Assembly: GCA_030512335.1 (NCBI GenBank)
Contig: JAULSU010000006.1
Coordinates: 62,001 to 126,000, forward strand
DNA: 64,000 bases
Source of the DNA: Immersiella caudata
Lineage: Eukaryota > Ascomycota > Sordariomycetes > Sordariales > Lasiosphaeriaceae
Direction of reading: 5' to 3'
Positions 54,975 to 64,000 of this stretch are shown here, piece after piece; position 1 is the first letter of the stretch; each line of letters opens with the position of its first letter. The position numbers and the translations under genes are program-made. The notes beneath the pieces are model-generated. The model made no database searches and was not told where the DNA came from. It saw only the letters and a program-made list of their open reading frames with translations.

Positions 54975-56421
54975 ATGTCAACAAACGGTACCTCCCCCGA
55001 CGGCTCAGGTATGGTAGGGTGGGTTTCGCCCGATGCGCGACGAAACACCTGGGATATTATTCTGAGCTGCCTCTCTATCTTCTTCGTCTGCTCCTGGAAA
55101 TGCGTGCATCTCAACCCGCCAACGGCCAGAGAGGCTCGTGGCGGGTGGCACGAGGTGTGGAAAATACCGATATTTCCGAAATGGTCCCTCCTCCGGAAAT
55201 GGGGACGCAGGTCAATGTGGATGGGCATCATCTCGGTTGCTCCTGAAATGGGCGTCGCGTTGTCAGTTGAACAATGGCTGGAGGCTCGTAAGGCCTCAAA
55301 GCATTTCGGGGGGGCATGCACCATGTCGCATGCCTTTTTCTTCAACATGGGAGGCGTTGTATTGCGAGAAGTTACCCATATTGAACCTAAACCACCAGCG
55401 GTCGAAGGTGGAGATGCTATCGAGAAGACGGCTTCGGCGACAGTGACATCGGCGGACGACCAGGTGGACGAAGAAGCCACTGACCCGGCGGGTAAGAAGA
55501 CTGTCGACCATACTAGTGTCGACTATCTTGCCTCAGTTGGTACGTCTTTCCTTGTTTTTTTTCTATCGCCGAGAGGAAAGCTAATAGGTAGAAACAGGCG
55601 ACTTGGACCTGGCCGGCATAGCGGCGATCCCCACTGAAGATGAGATCGCTGACCGCAGCAAATCCGATGCCTTTACGAAATTGTTCGCCCTTGTCCAGTC
55701 AAGCTGGCTCATCGTATCCAGCATTGCTCGGGTCCACAACGGCTACGCCATCACGGAACTTGAACTGGCCACCATGGCATTCATCGTCTGTGCCCTCGTC
55801 ATGTACTTTTTTTGGTGGAATAAGCCCTTTGGCATCGAACACAGATGGGTCATGGTCCGTACCCTGAAACTTGGTGACCGACCCCGAGAGATAGAAATCA
55901 GGAACCGCTTGATCGGCGGGGACTACATGGAGACGCGGGATCCCACGGCAGTGTATTATGAAGACCAACGTGTCTCTGACTTGAGCTGGAATGCTTTCAC
56001 CGAGCTTGTCCTGAGGAACGAGCTGATGGCAGAGGGAAACGTTGGCGATCACATCCCAACACTCGCTCTCTACCTTAGTGGTATGGCCTTCTCCGCAGTT
56101 CACGTTGCCGCCTGGAACTGGGAGTTCCCGTCTCACCTGATCAAGATTCTCTGGAGGACGTCAACAGTAGCGGCATTTGGTGCCTCGTTCCTACCCATCA
56201 TCTCCATGTTTTTAGGACTGTTGTTTAACCTGACAAAGAGTATTGACTGGATTGGGGATGTCTTACGATTCATCTTTTTCGGGCTTGGGTACGGGGGGCT
56301 GGCAGTTTATGTGGTTTCTCGACTCGTCATCCTGTTTCTTTCCTTCTATTGCTTTGTCGCCATGCCCTCGAGCGCTTATGAGAAGGTCGAGTGGACGGGA
56401 TATATTCCTCACTTTTCCTAA
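54975..56421 (+). CDS. multi-span integral membrane protein
   Basis: join(54975..55539, 55598..56421) gives 462 codons. The 58-nt intron has donor GTACGT, branch-like GCTAATAG and acceptor AACAG. The N-terminal signature GWVSPDARRNTWDIILSCLS followed by a membrane span ending in CSWKCVHLN is shared by a large family of uncharacterised fungal membrane proteins. A Trp-rich juxtamembrane region (WHEVWKIPIFPKW) and a polar linker with acidic residues follow. Further spans are in exon 2: ATMAFIVCALVMYFFWW, IPTLALYLSGMAFSAVHVAA, STVAAFGASFLPIISMFLGL, and a C-terminal pair. The start at 54975 is chosen by family spacing, although the frame is open upstream to 54741. Function unknown; likely plasma membrane or endomembrane. 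Confidence 0.82.
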
Positions 56422-57518
56422 CCTAGGCCCTTGGCTTATCTACGTATTCTGAGGTCGCTTTCGGAGGAGGTTTCTGAAAAGGGGTAATCGTATATCGCGT
56501 GCGGGAAGTGAAACGGAGAAATTCCCACTCAATTCATTCTGCATTGTATGCTGACCAAGTTTCGAGGTCTCGCGTAACTTCGTCCGCGGGACAAGACGTA
56601 GATCTTGGCACGAGGATCGAGCCAAGATTGCCGAGATAGCCCGATACCCGCCTTCTTTGGCATGATCAGTGTCGCGGCAACTTTTGGTGACATTGGATGT
56701 TTAAACAACCGATGGAAAGATCAGCCATTCGATCTCGGTACCGATCCTTCATCAAAAAACACAAGCCGATTGCATGGTTAGGAACGCTTTCTCTTTTGAA
56801 TTTTCGAGCTGCGCCACGTCCTCATGTAATTGACGCAGAAACAAAAGGACCCGCAACACCCGGCATCGAATGCCGGGTGAGGCACCACTTAGGGGTTTAG
56901 TAGGCAGATTTTGATAGCGTCTCGTAGTCCTGCTCGGAGACAGAAGTACCGGTGCTTTCTCGTTCTTCTTCCGTCCAAGGTGACCGGAATGAAGCTCCAA
57001 CCACCAGACTCCATTCCCTAGGCGCCGAATGGGCAGTTGTTGACGCTGATCCCACTTTGGGATTCCCACAAGCTTCACACGCACCTAAAAAAAAAAAAAG
57101 ATCATCACATCATAGGGGGGTTAGAGGAAGAAAACAAAACCAGGAAACGTGGAGACCTGTGTCAGTCAGCCTTCCTGCGCTTCGTAATTCTTGGCACATC
57201 AGTCATGTAACTTTCGAGTCTTGCAGCTGGGCCAGCCTCCGTCTGCCGCATGCAGGGTTTAGAAGTTCAATGAGGCCCCGGTAAGGAAGCGTTCGCCTAA
57301 GAAAAAGAGTTTGGCGTGGAACGCATGAACTCGTGGCGTTCATCCCACGATACTCAAACGACACGGTCTTGGCGGTCGATTGTGACCCACAGCCGCTCCT
57401 ATGGGACTCGAACTCGACCTGTCCGCGATCAACAGCACCATTCATTGACAACAGAGGGGGATTCTTCCTCTCCAATCCTCACATCTCACCTCTACTCCAG
57501 CGCCATTACCCATCCAAA
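56422..57518. other. intergenic
   Basis: No supported gene. An A13 run lies near 57088. The last 60 bp form the C/T-rich leader of the CBM18 mini-gene. Confidence 0.45.
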
Positions 57519-57740
57519 ATGCGTTTCATCACCGCCCTCCTCGCCGTGAGCGCCACCCTCGTCGCAGCCAACCCCATCGCCCCCATCGCCGATGTCGAAG
57601 CTCGCTAGAACGGCCCTACCCTCGAGCACAGACAGCTCGGAGCCTGCCCCTGCGCTCGTGGCCTTTGCTGCTCGCAATGGGAGTACTGCGGTACCGTTCC
57701 TGAGTACTCTAAGCGCACCTCAACTCTGCCCCACTCTTGA
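57519..57740 (+). pseudogene. small secreted chitin-binding (CBM18) protein with in-frame TAG
   Basis: ATG at 57519 begins MRFITALLAVSATLVAAN, a clean signal peptide. The frame meets TAG at 57606-57608. In the same frame it continues through LEHRQLGACPCARGLCCSQW and EYCGTVPEY, a hevein-type CBM18 pattern (CPxGLCCSQxxYCG), to a second stop at 57738. The whole product would be about 73 residues, effector- or lectin-sized. A CAG-to-TAG change would give the stop. The CBM18 here also ends early (the final Cys is not seen), so an additional 3' exon may be missing. Confidence 0.75.
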
Positions 57741-58378
57741 AAGGATAGAAACTGACAAACCTTGACAACAAGTGGAGGACAATCGACCAAGTTCTCTTCC
57801 GCAGCCCCGTCGAGACAGCTCTGCCGGTGGCTTAAATGGTGCCGGGGAAGTAGTCGGGGATGTTAAACCCCTGAGGCAAAAGGGTGGAATAGAAAGGACA
57901 GGGAAACCAACGTGAGCGGACGGGGTTTTCGGGATCTTGTGTCGCAACACAGCGTTCAAGCACCTACCTCTCTACCGATTTACAACAGTATTATCTACTT
58001 CATCCACCGTCGGGGAATTATCGCAAAGAAGAACAACTGCTAGCTGCTGGTGTTTTTGTGGGACTGGTGATCACACCTCAACTGGGTCATGGCATTTGCT
58101 CCACCTTTTGTGCCGCCAGGTGCCATTCCAGGGTTGCAAGCCGTCTTCGGTTTAGGTTTCATGCGGCCAGCTATAACGTGTAGCGTCGGCAATATATCCT
58201 CAAATTCCGTTCTCGCCGCACTTCGGTCTCGCTTTCGCTCGGGGCCGTGGAAAACTCCGGCTGCATTCAAAATCTCTTTCAAATAGTCAAATACACGCCC
58301 TTTGTCTCACTGGACGTTGAAGATATCTCTGTACGGTGTAGAACTAATTTACCACACTGCAGACTTGCACTTTTCAGG
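57741..58378. other. intergenic
   Basis: Nothing supported; a CAG-like acceptor immediately before the P450 ATG suggests a 5' intron for that relic. Confidence 0.4.
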
Positions 58379-59544
58379 ATGACGTTCCTATCTGAGGACG
58401 CGAGGCAGGCCCTCGCTGAGCTTTTCACCAAGCCTCTCCCCTACCCTGTCATGGCAATCGCCGTCCTTGCTCTCTCGTACACTCTGCGACTTTTTTGGTC
58501 TAGCATCCCCCATCTCAACCCCAAAGCGCCATTCGAACTCACAAAAACCCGATCAAAGACTCGGTTCGTTTCAGACGCAAGAGAATCGCTGGCAAGATGG
58601 TTCAGCACCAACCCCCAACAAGCCCGTCCGCGTTACCGCCGTCGACGACGGCGAATTAACCCTCCTCCCTCCCGACATGGTCAACGAGATCCGCAACGAT
58701 GAGTGCCTGAGCTTCTCTATATGGGTCTTCAATGCCTCTCACACTCGCTGCCCCGGGTTCGAAGGCTTCCGCGAGGGCAACAGGGAGTCTTACATCTTCT
58801 AGTCGGTGATCATCACTCCCATCCTTGAAAAGCGCCGTTAGGAAAAACCATCCGCCGAGAAGAACCCCAGCTCCAACGTAGAGTTTAACGACGCAATTGA
58901 ATGGCTCAAGCAAGCCGCCAACAGCAGGTACTGCGACCCCGTCAACACCCAGCTCGTCCTATCCATGGCCACCATCCACACCACCAGCGATCCCGTCTGC
59001 CAAGTCATGCTAGACCTCGCGCAGCACCCTGGAATCATTGAGCCCCTCAGACAAGAGACCGAGGATGTCCTAACCACCCACGGCTAGACAAAGGCATCGT
59101 TGTATGACATGAAACTTCTCGACAGCGTCATCAAGGAAATTCAACGCCTCAAGCCCATCAAAATTGCGTCGATGCGACGAGTAGTTACCGACAACCTGAC
59201 GCTGACCGATGGGACTACCACCCGCAAAGAGTGCGTACGTCGCCGTGTCGGCGAGCAAAATGTGGGATGAGAAGACACACAGCAACGCCGACCAGTGGCA
59301 TGGCTACCGCTTCTATAACCAGAAGCAGATCCCAGGTAAGGAACACCTGGCGCAGCTTGTAAACACCAGTGCCAATCATCTGGGTTTTGAACATGGACGG
59401 CGCGCGTGTCCGGAACGGTTCTTCGCGGCGAATGGGGTGAAGATCATCCTGGTTTATGTTTTGCTCAAATATGAGTGGAAGTTGCCTGAGGGGGCAACGC
59501 CGAAACCGAGGGCTTTTTGGTTGCCTTGGTTGCGGATCCGATGA
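58379..59544 (+). pseudogene. cytochrome P450, broken by three TAG and two frameshifts
   Basis: ATG at 58379 starts a membrane-anchored N-terminus (LPYPVMAIAVLALSYTLRLF) and a proline-rich hinge (SIPHLNPKAPFELTK). At a C5 run (58612-58616) the frame changes, and KPVRVTAVDDGELTLLPPDM continues to PGFEGFREGN. One frame then runs through TAG 58800, TAG 58839 and TAG 59085 with good P450 sequence between (VEFNDAIEWLKQAA, LSMATIHTTSDPVCQVMLD, SLYDMKLLDSVIKEIQRLKP including the ExxR-type helix). Another frame change near 59230 leads to AYVAVSASKMWDEKTH and the haem loop LGFEHGRRACPERFFAANG. In that loop Gly of the usual CPGRFFA is Glu. The three TAG stops could come from CAG or TGG. The enzyme would have been a fungal ER-bound monooxygenase. 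Confidence 0.88.
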
Positions 59545-59830
59545 ACAAGTTCGAGGTGAGGAGGAGAGAGAGGGTTGATTGCTGGTAGCCGGAGTCTGGA
59601 TCAGAACCAGCAGCCACAACGATGGTTACTTTTGATTTCGGGTATCATGGTGCCTGCGCATGTCAGTTTTATGAACAGTACCAACACAATATCTGCCAAC
59701 TCACAAATAATAGAGGTTTTATGTGTTGAGATGGCCTGCATCCTACCCAGTGGATGGAGAGCGTCTTGATTATTGCGTGAGGGCATCCTTTGCCGGCAGC
59801 CTAAACCCTGAAATGCGACAGCTAGAAACG

Positions 59831-62800
59831 CTAAGCCATACCCGTGGAATATCCCAAGTCCGTTTCCTCTGGAACTAGCAATGTCGCCAGTCTCTTCTTT
59901 CCCCCCTGTGAAGCCCTCCAAGGGGCGTGCTCATCCGATGTCACGGAGCCCGACGACACCCCTTTTGCCCTTTTTCCTGGCTGGTGCCGAGAAAACCTCC
60001 ATCCCAAACTTGGCTTGAGCTTGAGCTTGCGGCCTGAACCTTTAAGCGCACCCACAAGAGCTGCTTCGTATATCCCGCGATACTCTGAGCCTACCAAGAC
60101 GTTGTCCAGGTCCCGCATCATAGTCAGGCATCTGGGATCGGAATCCTGGTTTCGAACACCCTTAACGGTAATATAGGATCCCCACAATGCGTGCATGAGA
60201 CGTGCCAGGACGATAATCGCATCGAAGTTCAACCACAGCTCGTCAACGGTTTCGAAAATCATGTATCCCATCTCCAGCAAGCTCGCAAGCTCAGCGCGAC
60301 CAAGGTCAGATGACAGCTTCCCCACCAATCCAGAAGTATTGAGCCGCTCCTGCGCGTACACTATGTATCTCTTTAGACTGTCGCGTCGTGATTCGGAAAA
60401 CTTTAGTGCCCTGAGAATAGCCTTTTGAACTCGACGATCTGGTTCCCCCAGGAAGACATCGAGAAGCAGGTCACCAGAGACCATGTCGCACAGGCGATCC
60501 TCCTCTAGTCGAGTGTAAAGGTTTGCCTTTGGGTTGCGGAGAAGACACCAGAGAAGGAATGTGTCACTGGCCGTGAGCCTTTTCAACTCTGTGGCCCGAC
60601 GTGTGGTTCTAGTAATCGCATCGTTCTCTTCGGCTGATGATGCGAACGGCAAAGAGGCTCCTGCGCTCCAGTGAGTCTGGAGGGTGCATTGAAACTCTAG
60701 AAGTTTGGCCTCGTAGGAGACTTTGCCGTCGCTGAGGTTGCTAAAGAGCTTGCGGTAGTTGATGGCCTTGTGAATCCGAAACCCCAGGGCGTCTATCCTG
60801 TTGCCAGGAACCTGATCGTCGAGATGTCTTGGCTGTATAAACTTGAGCTCCACTAAGAGAGAGTCTAGTATTGCCATCCTCGGATCGAACTCCATGTGTG
60901 CCGTCAAATTCGTCAGCCTTTTCCACACGGGCCCAAGGGTCAAGAACTCGTAGACAGTCCGGTGAAGGAATCGGATATGGCCCCTGTCTGCTGTGTAGCA
61001 ATCCTTTGTCCAGACTTCGAGCAGTCCAAAACAACGACTGTTGAGTATACCCTCAAGATCCCTGCAACGCCACTCTACCTGCTGCATCGTCGCGCGTTGT
61101 GTCGGTGTTTCGGTGTCTTTCGTTTGTGCCGTTCTTTCGACAAACCAGAGTTGCAGGGCGTTCAGGTCGCACTTGCGCTCTACTGCGAGGACAACCATCT
61201 GGAGGAACTTCGATCCAAGCGGGCGGTGTTGTTCCGGGACGAGGCTCAGAAGATGCTCGTAGAGCCTCTCAAAATCTGAAGGCAGTCGTTCAATTTCTCG
61301 GTCGATCTCATCGGTAGTGTCGTGGTTTTGCAAACAGGAGATTATCCGTCTCACGACGAGGCGCACCCAGAGAAAAACACCAGCTGACTTGGCGGAGATC
61401 TCCTTTACAAGCCTTGCAGTCAGCCCCGGCTCGCCGATCTCTCTGTGCCTCATCAACCGGGAGGTGCCTAGGGTATCTCGAACATATTTCAGGATGTCTC
61501 CCCTGATGAGATCCTGGAGGCGTAGCTTCGGGAAGTGAGAAAAGTTTCCAACGCAGGCGGGGACAGGTCGGCTCGATACTAGGAGCTTGACAGTCTCCGA
61601 TTCTGCACCTTCGGTAAGCAGGCGATAGATCTCGTCTTGGTCTCCGGTGTACTCATCCAAGCCGTCGACGTAGAAGAAGATCCTGAGGGTCTTGGGGGAC
61701 TTCATGAGTTTTGAGAACCCACATCTGAGTTCGGTTTCGGTAAGGTCGGCAATTGACTGTGGTGTTACCTTCCCGGCCAAGAGCAGTTCATAAAGCTCTG
61801 GAAAAATGACGGAACTTAGACTTGGGTACGACGAAAGAACGCGGTACAAGAGACTCCGGAGCAGCCCCACTAGGCTATTCTGAATTTCGGACCCTGCATA
61901 CCAGAAATAGAAGGATCCGATGATCAGCTGTCGCCGACTCTCGTCTGTCTCTGGCGCAAACCGCAAATCGTCGGAATGGCCTTCATAGGCGGTACCTTCG
62001 TCAGCCCAAGCGCGCAAACACCGCAGCGTCTCTGCATGGCTCTCGAGGTACTTCATCAGTGTCGATTTGCCCGAACCTGGTTTCCCAAAGAGCCAGTAGC
62101 AACCGCGGCCGTGGCGTAGCCAATCCGCTAGGTCGTCCCACGGATATTGGCCTGGGAGTTGTTGATCCCAAATCCAGGAAAAGGTCCGATTGTGAGACGT
62201 TGAGATGGCCTCTCGCCTGTCCGACATACCGCGGAATAGAAGGGCGTTGCAGATTGTTTGGTGAGCATCCCGCGTCGATAGCCCGTGTGTTGCAGAGCGG
62301 GGACCATCGTGTACCTCGGGCTGATTAGTGTCGCGAGGAGAAACGTCAGGGAATGACGAGACGAGAGTGCTTGACGCCAACAAACCGGTGATGAAGGCTG
62401 CGTCGCGACGGTCTAGCTTCGCAATGACAGTGGTCAAAAGCTCAACAATCTGTTTGTTCCCGTCCTCAAGCCGCTCCATCGAGTGTCCCTGGAGACGGAG
62501 TTGGCTGTGGGCGACAGCAAGTAGGTCCAGCGCTAACTGGCTCCTGCAATCAGCAACTCGCTTCGCTCCGTCTTCGACCTTTTTTCTGCCCCAAACGGAT
62601 TTCAGGGCGATGCGGTACGATTGCCATCTTTTCGCAGGTGAATGAGTCCGGAGATGAAGGAATGCTTCCTCAACTTCATGTGAAATCTTTTCGCATTCTG
62701 TGGCCAGGGCGCAGAGTCGTTTTTCTTCGTCGTTCAGGGTTGACGGTTCGACAGAATTGAGGGATTTGGTGACGGCTGCCGCTCTTTCCCGAAGCCCTTT

Positions 62801-62938
62801 GGCCGCATTGTCGAGTTGAGCCACGTGCACTGCCGAGCCCGACCGCCCGACATCCTGCGATGCCCTGAAGAGCTTAGAAGCGAGTTCAAGAAACTGTCCC
62901 ACCGCGGCAGCGATGCCGAGTGCCGCGACGGATTCCAT
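59831..62938 (-). CDS. NACHT-type NTPase (fungal NLR-like)
   Basis: 1,035 codons from ATG at 62938 (MESVAALGIAAAVGQFLELA), an N-terminus typical of fungal STAND proteins (the "alpha-helical plus nucleotide-binding" class). In-frame ATGs upstream at 62986 and 63307 would extend it; the 62938 start matches family practice. The NACHT domain has Walker A YWLFGKPGSGKSTLM (about residue 286), a Walker B with FFYVDGLDEYTGDQDE (about 423), then LLVSSRPVPA and the usual downstream winged-helix and alpha region (RFLHRTVYEFL at about 700). The C-terminal 350 residues are helical without recognisable ankyrin, WD40 or TPR repeats. Members of this class sense partners and trigger programmed cell death in non-self recognition; this is inferred from family. 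The frame is intact. Confidence 0.88.
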   Translation of the reverse strand: MESVAALGIAAAVGQFLELASKLFRASQDVGRSGSAVHVAQLDNAAKGLRERAAAVTKSLNSVEPSTLNDEEKRLCALATECEKISHEVEEAFLHLRTHSPAKRWQSYRIALKSVWGRKKVEDGAKRVADCRSQLALDLLAVAHSQLRLQGHSMERLEDGNKQIVELLTTVIAKLDRRDAAFITGLLASSTLVSSFPDVSPRDTNQPEVHDGPRSATHGLSTRDAHQTICNALLFRGMSDRREAISTSHNRTFSWIWDQQLPGQYPWDDLADWLRHGRGCYWLFGKPGSGKSTLMKYLESHAETLRCLRAWADEGTAYEGHSDDLRFAPETDESRRQLIIGSFYFWYAGSEIQNSLVGLLRSLLYRVLSSYPSLSSVIFPELYELLLAGKVTPQSIADLTETELRCGFSKLMKSPKTLRIFFYVDGLDEYTGDQDEIYRLLTEGAESETVKLLVSSRPVPACVGNFSHFPKLRLQDLIRGDILKYVRDTLGTSRLMRHREIGEPGLTARLVKEISAKSAGVFLWVRLVVRRIISCLQNHDTTDEIDREIERLPSDFERLYEHLLSLVPEQHRPLGSKFLQMVVLAVERKCDLNALQLWFVERTAQTKDTETPTQRATMQQVEWRCRDLEGILNSRCFGLLEVWTKDCYTADRGHIRFLHRTVYEFLTLGPVWKRLTNLTAHMEFDPRMAILDSLLVELKFIQPRHLDDQVPGNRIDALGFRIHKAINYRKLFSNLSDGKVSYEAKLLEFQCTLQTHWSAGASLPFASSAEENDAITRTTRRATELKRLTASDTFLLWCLLRNPKANLYTRLEEDRLCDMVSGDLLLDVFLGEPDRRVQKAILRALKFSESRRDSLKRYIVYAQERLNTSGLVGKLSSDLGRAELASLLEMGYMIFETVDELWLNFDAIIVLARLMHALWGSYITVKGVRNQDSDPRCLTMMRDLDNVLVGSEYRGIYEAALVGALKGSGRKLKLKPSLGWRFSRHQPGKRAKGVSSGSVTSDEHAPWRASQGGKKRLATLLVPEETDLGYSTGMA

Positions 62939-62986
62939 GGAGTCGTCAGTTGATGAGACAAATTGGATTGATCGCAAATTTGACAT

Positions 62987-63481
62987 TGGGTCGAAATACG
63001 TCGAGGACGGAAGCTGAGCAGGAGGTGTGCACCAACTCACTACCCCACCACCTTCCTTCAAGTGGACGGGTTGGGCGCACCGCAAGCCGCCTTCCAGACT
63101 GCCTTGACGAGCTGCATGTGCGTGGGCGTTCTCATTCGGCAACGCTCCCACGACGGTGTCACAAAATTTAGCCTCTGGGATTGGAGGACATGAGATACCA
63201 GCCCGATCCCCAAATAGTGTCGGGACGTCAACATCATCTTTATTCCCAACTAAAAAGCCTAGCCAAAGCATAGCCCGCCTTCCCATTAGTACTATTTCTA
63301 CAGCCATTTTCTGCCACCAACACTTTGAACACTGCTCTTTCGAACTACCGCACTAGTATTTGCCGCCTCGTTCTCTGAGAATGCTACCCTTGAGCCACAC
63401 TCTAGACTATATCCATTTCACAACAGCCACCGTCTATCCTCCCCAGCTCGCTCCGTGCCGCCAAGACTGCTATCACACCTC
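62987..63481. other. upstream of NACHT gene, in-frame extension
   Basis: The NACHT frame is open back to an ATG at 63307 (MAVEIVLMGRRAMLWLGFL...). The sequence is odd: the first 123 codons contain no recognisable domain and may be 5'-UTR in coincidental frame. It could also contain an upstream intron. Confidence 0.4.
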
Positions 63482-64000
63482 TTACTCCTTCTTCGACGTC
63501 GGGAAAACAACCTTGCCCGCGGCCTTCGCCTTGGCCAGCGCACCGTGGAGACCAAACTGCGAGCCGAACCCGTTAACGCGGTGGGTGGCGTTCAGATTCT
63601 TGACCACAACCATCTGGTAGCAGGTAGCGCTACCCTGGCGCGAGGCGATGGTCGACCAGGCAAGGAAGAGCTCCCAGATGCGGTACCAGCGCTGTCCGTA
63701 CTTCTGCTTGATAGCGTCGGCGTTGCCGAGCCAGTTGCGGTACCAGCGCCAGAGAGTGCCAGAGTAGTGGACGCCAACAGTGTCAACGCTGGGAGGTGTT
63801 AGTTCGGTTCGAGAGAGACAAAGGGGAGCACATACCTCTTGAGTTCCCAACCGGCGCTCTCAAGGCAGCCGATGTAGTTGGCCAGAGGAGTCGAGGCATC
63901 GGCACCAGGGAAGATGTATTTGTTCAGGAAGGTGCCCCAGATGAAGTCCTCGTACTGCCATGCCCTGCGCAGACCAGACAGCTGGACGTACATGATGCCG
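63482..64000 (-). CDS. sphingolipid C9-methyltransferase, 3' part
   Basis: complement(join(63482..63788, 63836..>64000)); the 5' part is beyond the window. The 47-nt intron has donor GTATGT and acceptor CCCAG. The exons read RRAWQYEDFIWGTFLNKYIF, ANYIGCLESAGWELK, then after the intron SVDTVGVHYSGTLWRWYRNW and RWYRIWELFLAWSTIASRQG. They end with a conserved QGSATCYQMVVVKNLN region and a basic tail. This is the C-terminal part of the fungal enzyme that methylates C9 of the sphingoid base of glucosylceramides (cyclopropane-fatty-acid-synthase-like fold, SAM dependent, ER membrane). It is well conserved and marks the edge between the accessory region and core genome. Confidence 0.93.

Noticed and set aside
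59083..59100. Programmed readthrough in the P450
   Set aside because: Three TAG stops plus two frame changes and a damaged haem loop point to decay rather than readthrough.
1..64000. Starship-type giant mobile element (tyrosine recombinase captain)
   Set aside because: No DUF3435-type captain gene or target-site signature was recognised, although HET, NACHT and accessory genes are common in such elements.

Overview
The window is nuclear DNA from a filamentous ascomycete (Pezizomycotina, probably a Sordariomycete; the species cannot be named from sequence alone). Genes carry short spliceosomal introns (about 47-76 nt) with GTRNGT donors, CTRAC-type branch sites and YAG acceptors. Many families are typical of such fungi: three HET-domain genes, a NACHT NTPase, DUF3433, DUF4246, tyrosinase, CBM1, CBM18, LysM and WSC proteins, and a sphingolipid C9-methyltransferase at the right edge.

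Layout. 0-11 kb: a 5'-truncated HET gene, a broken DUF3433 membrane-protein gene, a broken tyrosinase and a second, intact HET gene. 11-24 kb: a block of small genes I cannot assign to any known family. Four of them (12165-11230 -, 15177-15907 +, 17407-16603 -, 18884-18362 -) share a motif around RP.LEGGLG, followed by a phase-1 intron at about the same place, and look like a diverged paralogous family. A 426-residue coiled-coil ORF and several coding-like ORFs with internal stops lie in the same block. 24-41 kb: two F-box genes (one clearly broken), an NAD-dependent reductase, a broken LysM/WSC gene, a large GH106-type glycosidase, an RS-rich protein, a third, divergent HET gene, a secreted HEHGH protein ending in a CBM1, an ankyrin relic and an intact M43 metalloprotease. 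41-49 kb: a gene-poor stretch with minisatellites, two telomere-like repeat units and a degenerate PIF1-type helicase. 49-64 kb: an intact DUF4246 gene, a broken killer-toxin-like chitinase module, a multi-span membrane protein, a CBM18 mini-gene with an in-frame stop, a P450 pseudogene, a NACHT protein and the 3' end of the C9-methyltransferase gene.

Two themes stand out. The region is rich in self/non-self recognition families (HET x3, NACHT) and in secreted polymer-acting proteins, as expected of a fast-evolving accessory region beside a core gene. About one gene in three is broken. Many in-frame stops are ones that C-to-T or G-to-A changes would produce from CAG, CAA, CGA or TGG, as in old repeat-induced point mutation. 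Several frameshifts sit in homopolymer runs (G16, G7, C7, C5), so some breaks could be assembly errors. The genes do not form one pathway; the best candidate for an undescribed system is the orphan small-gene block at 11-24 kb.
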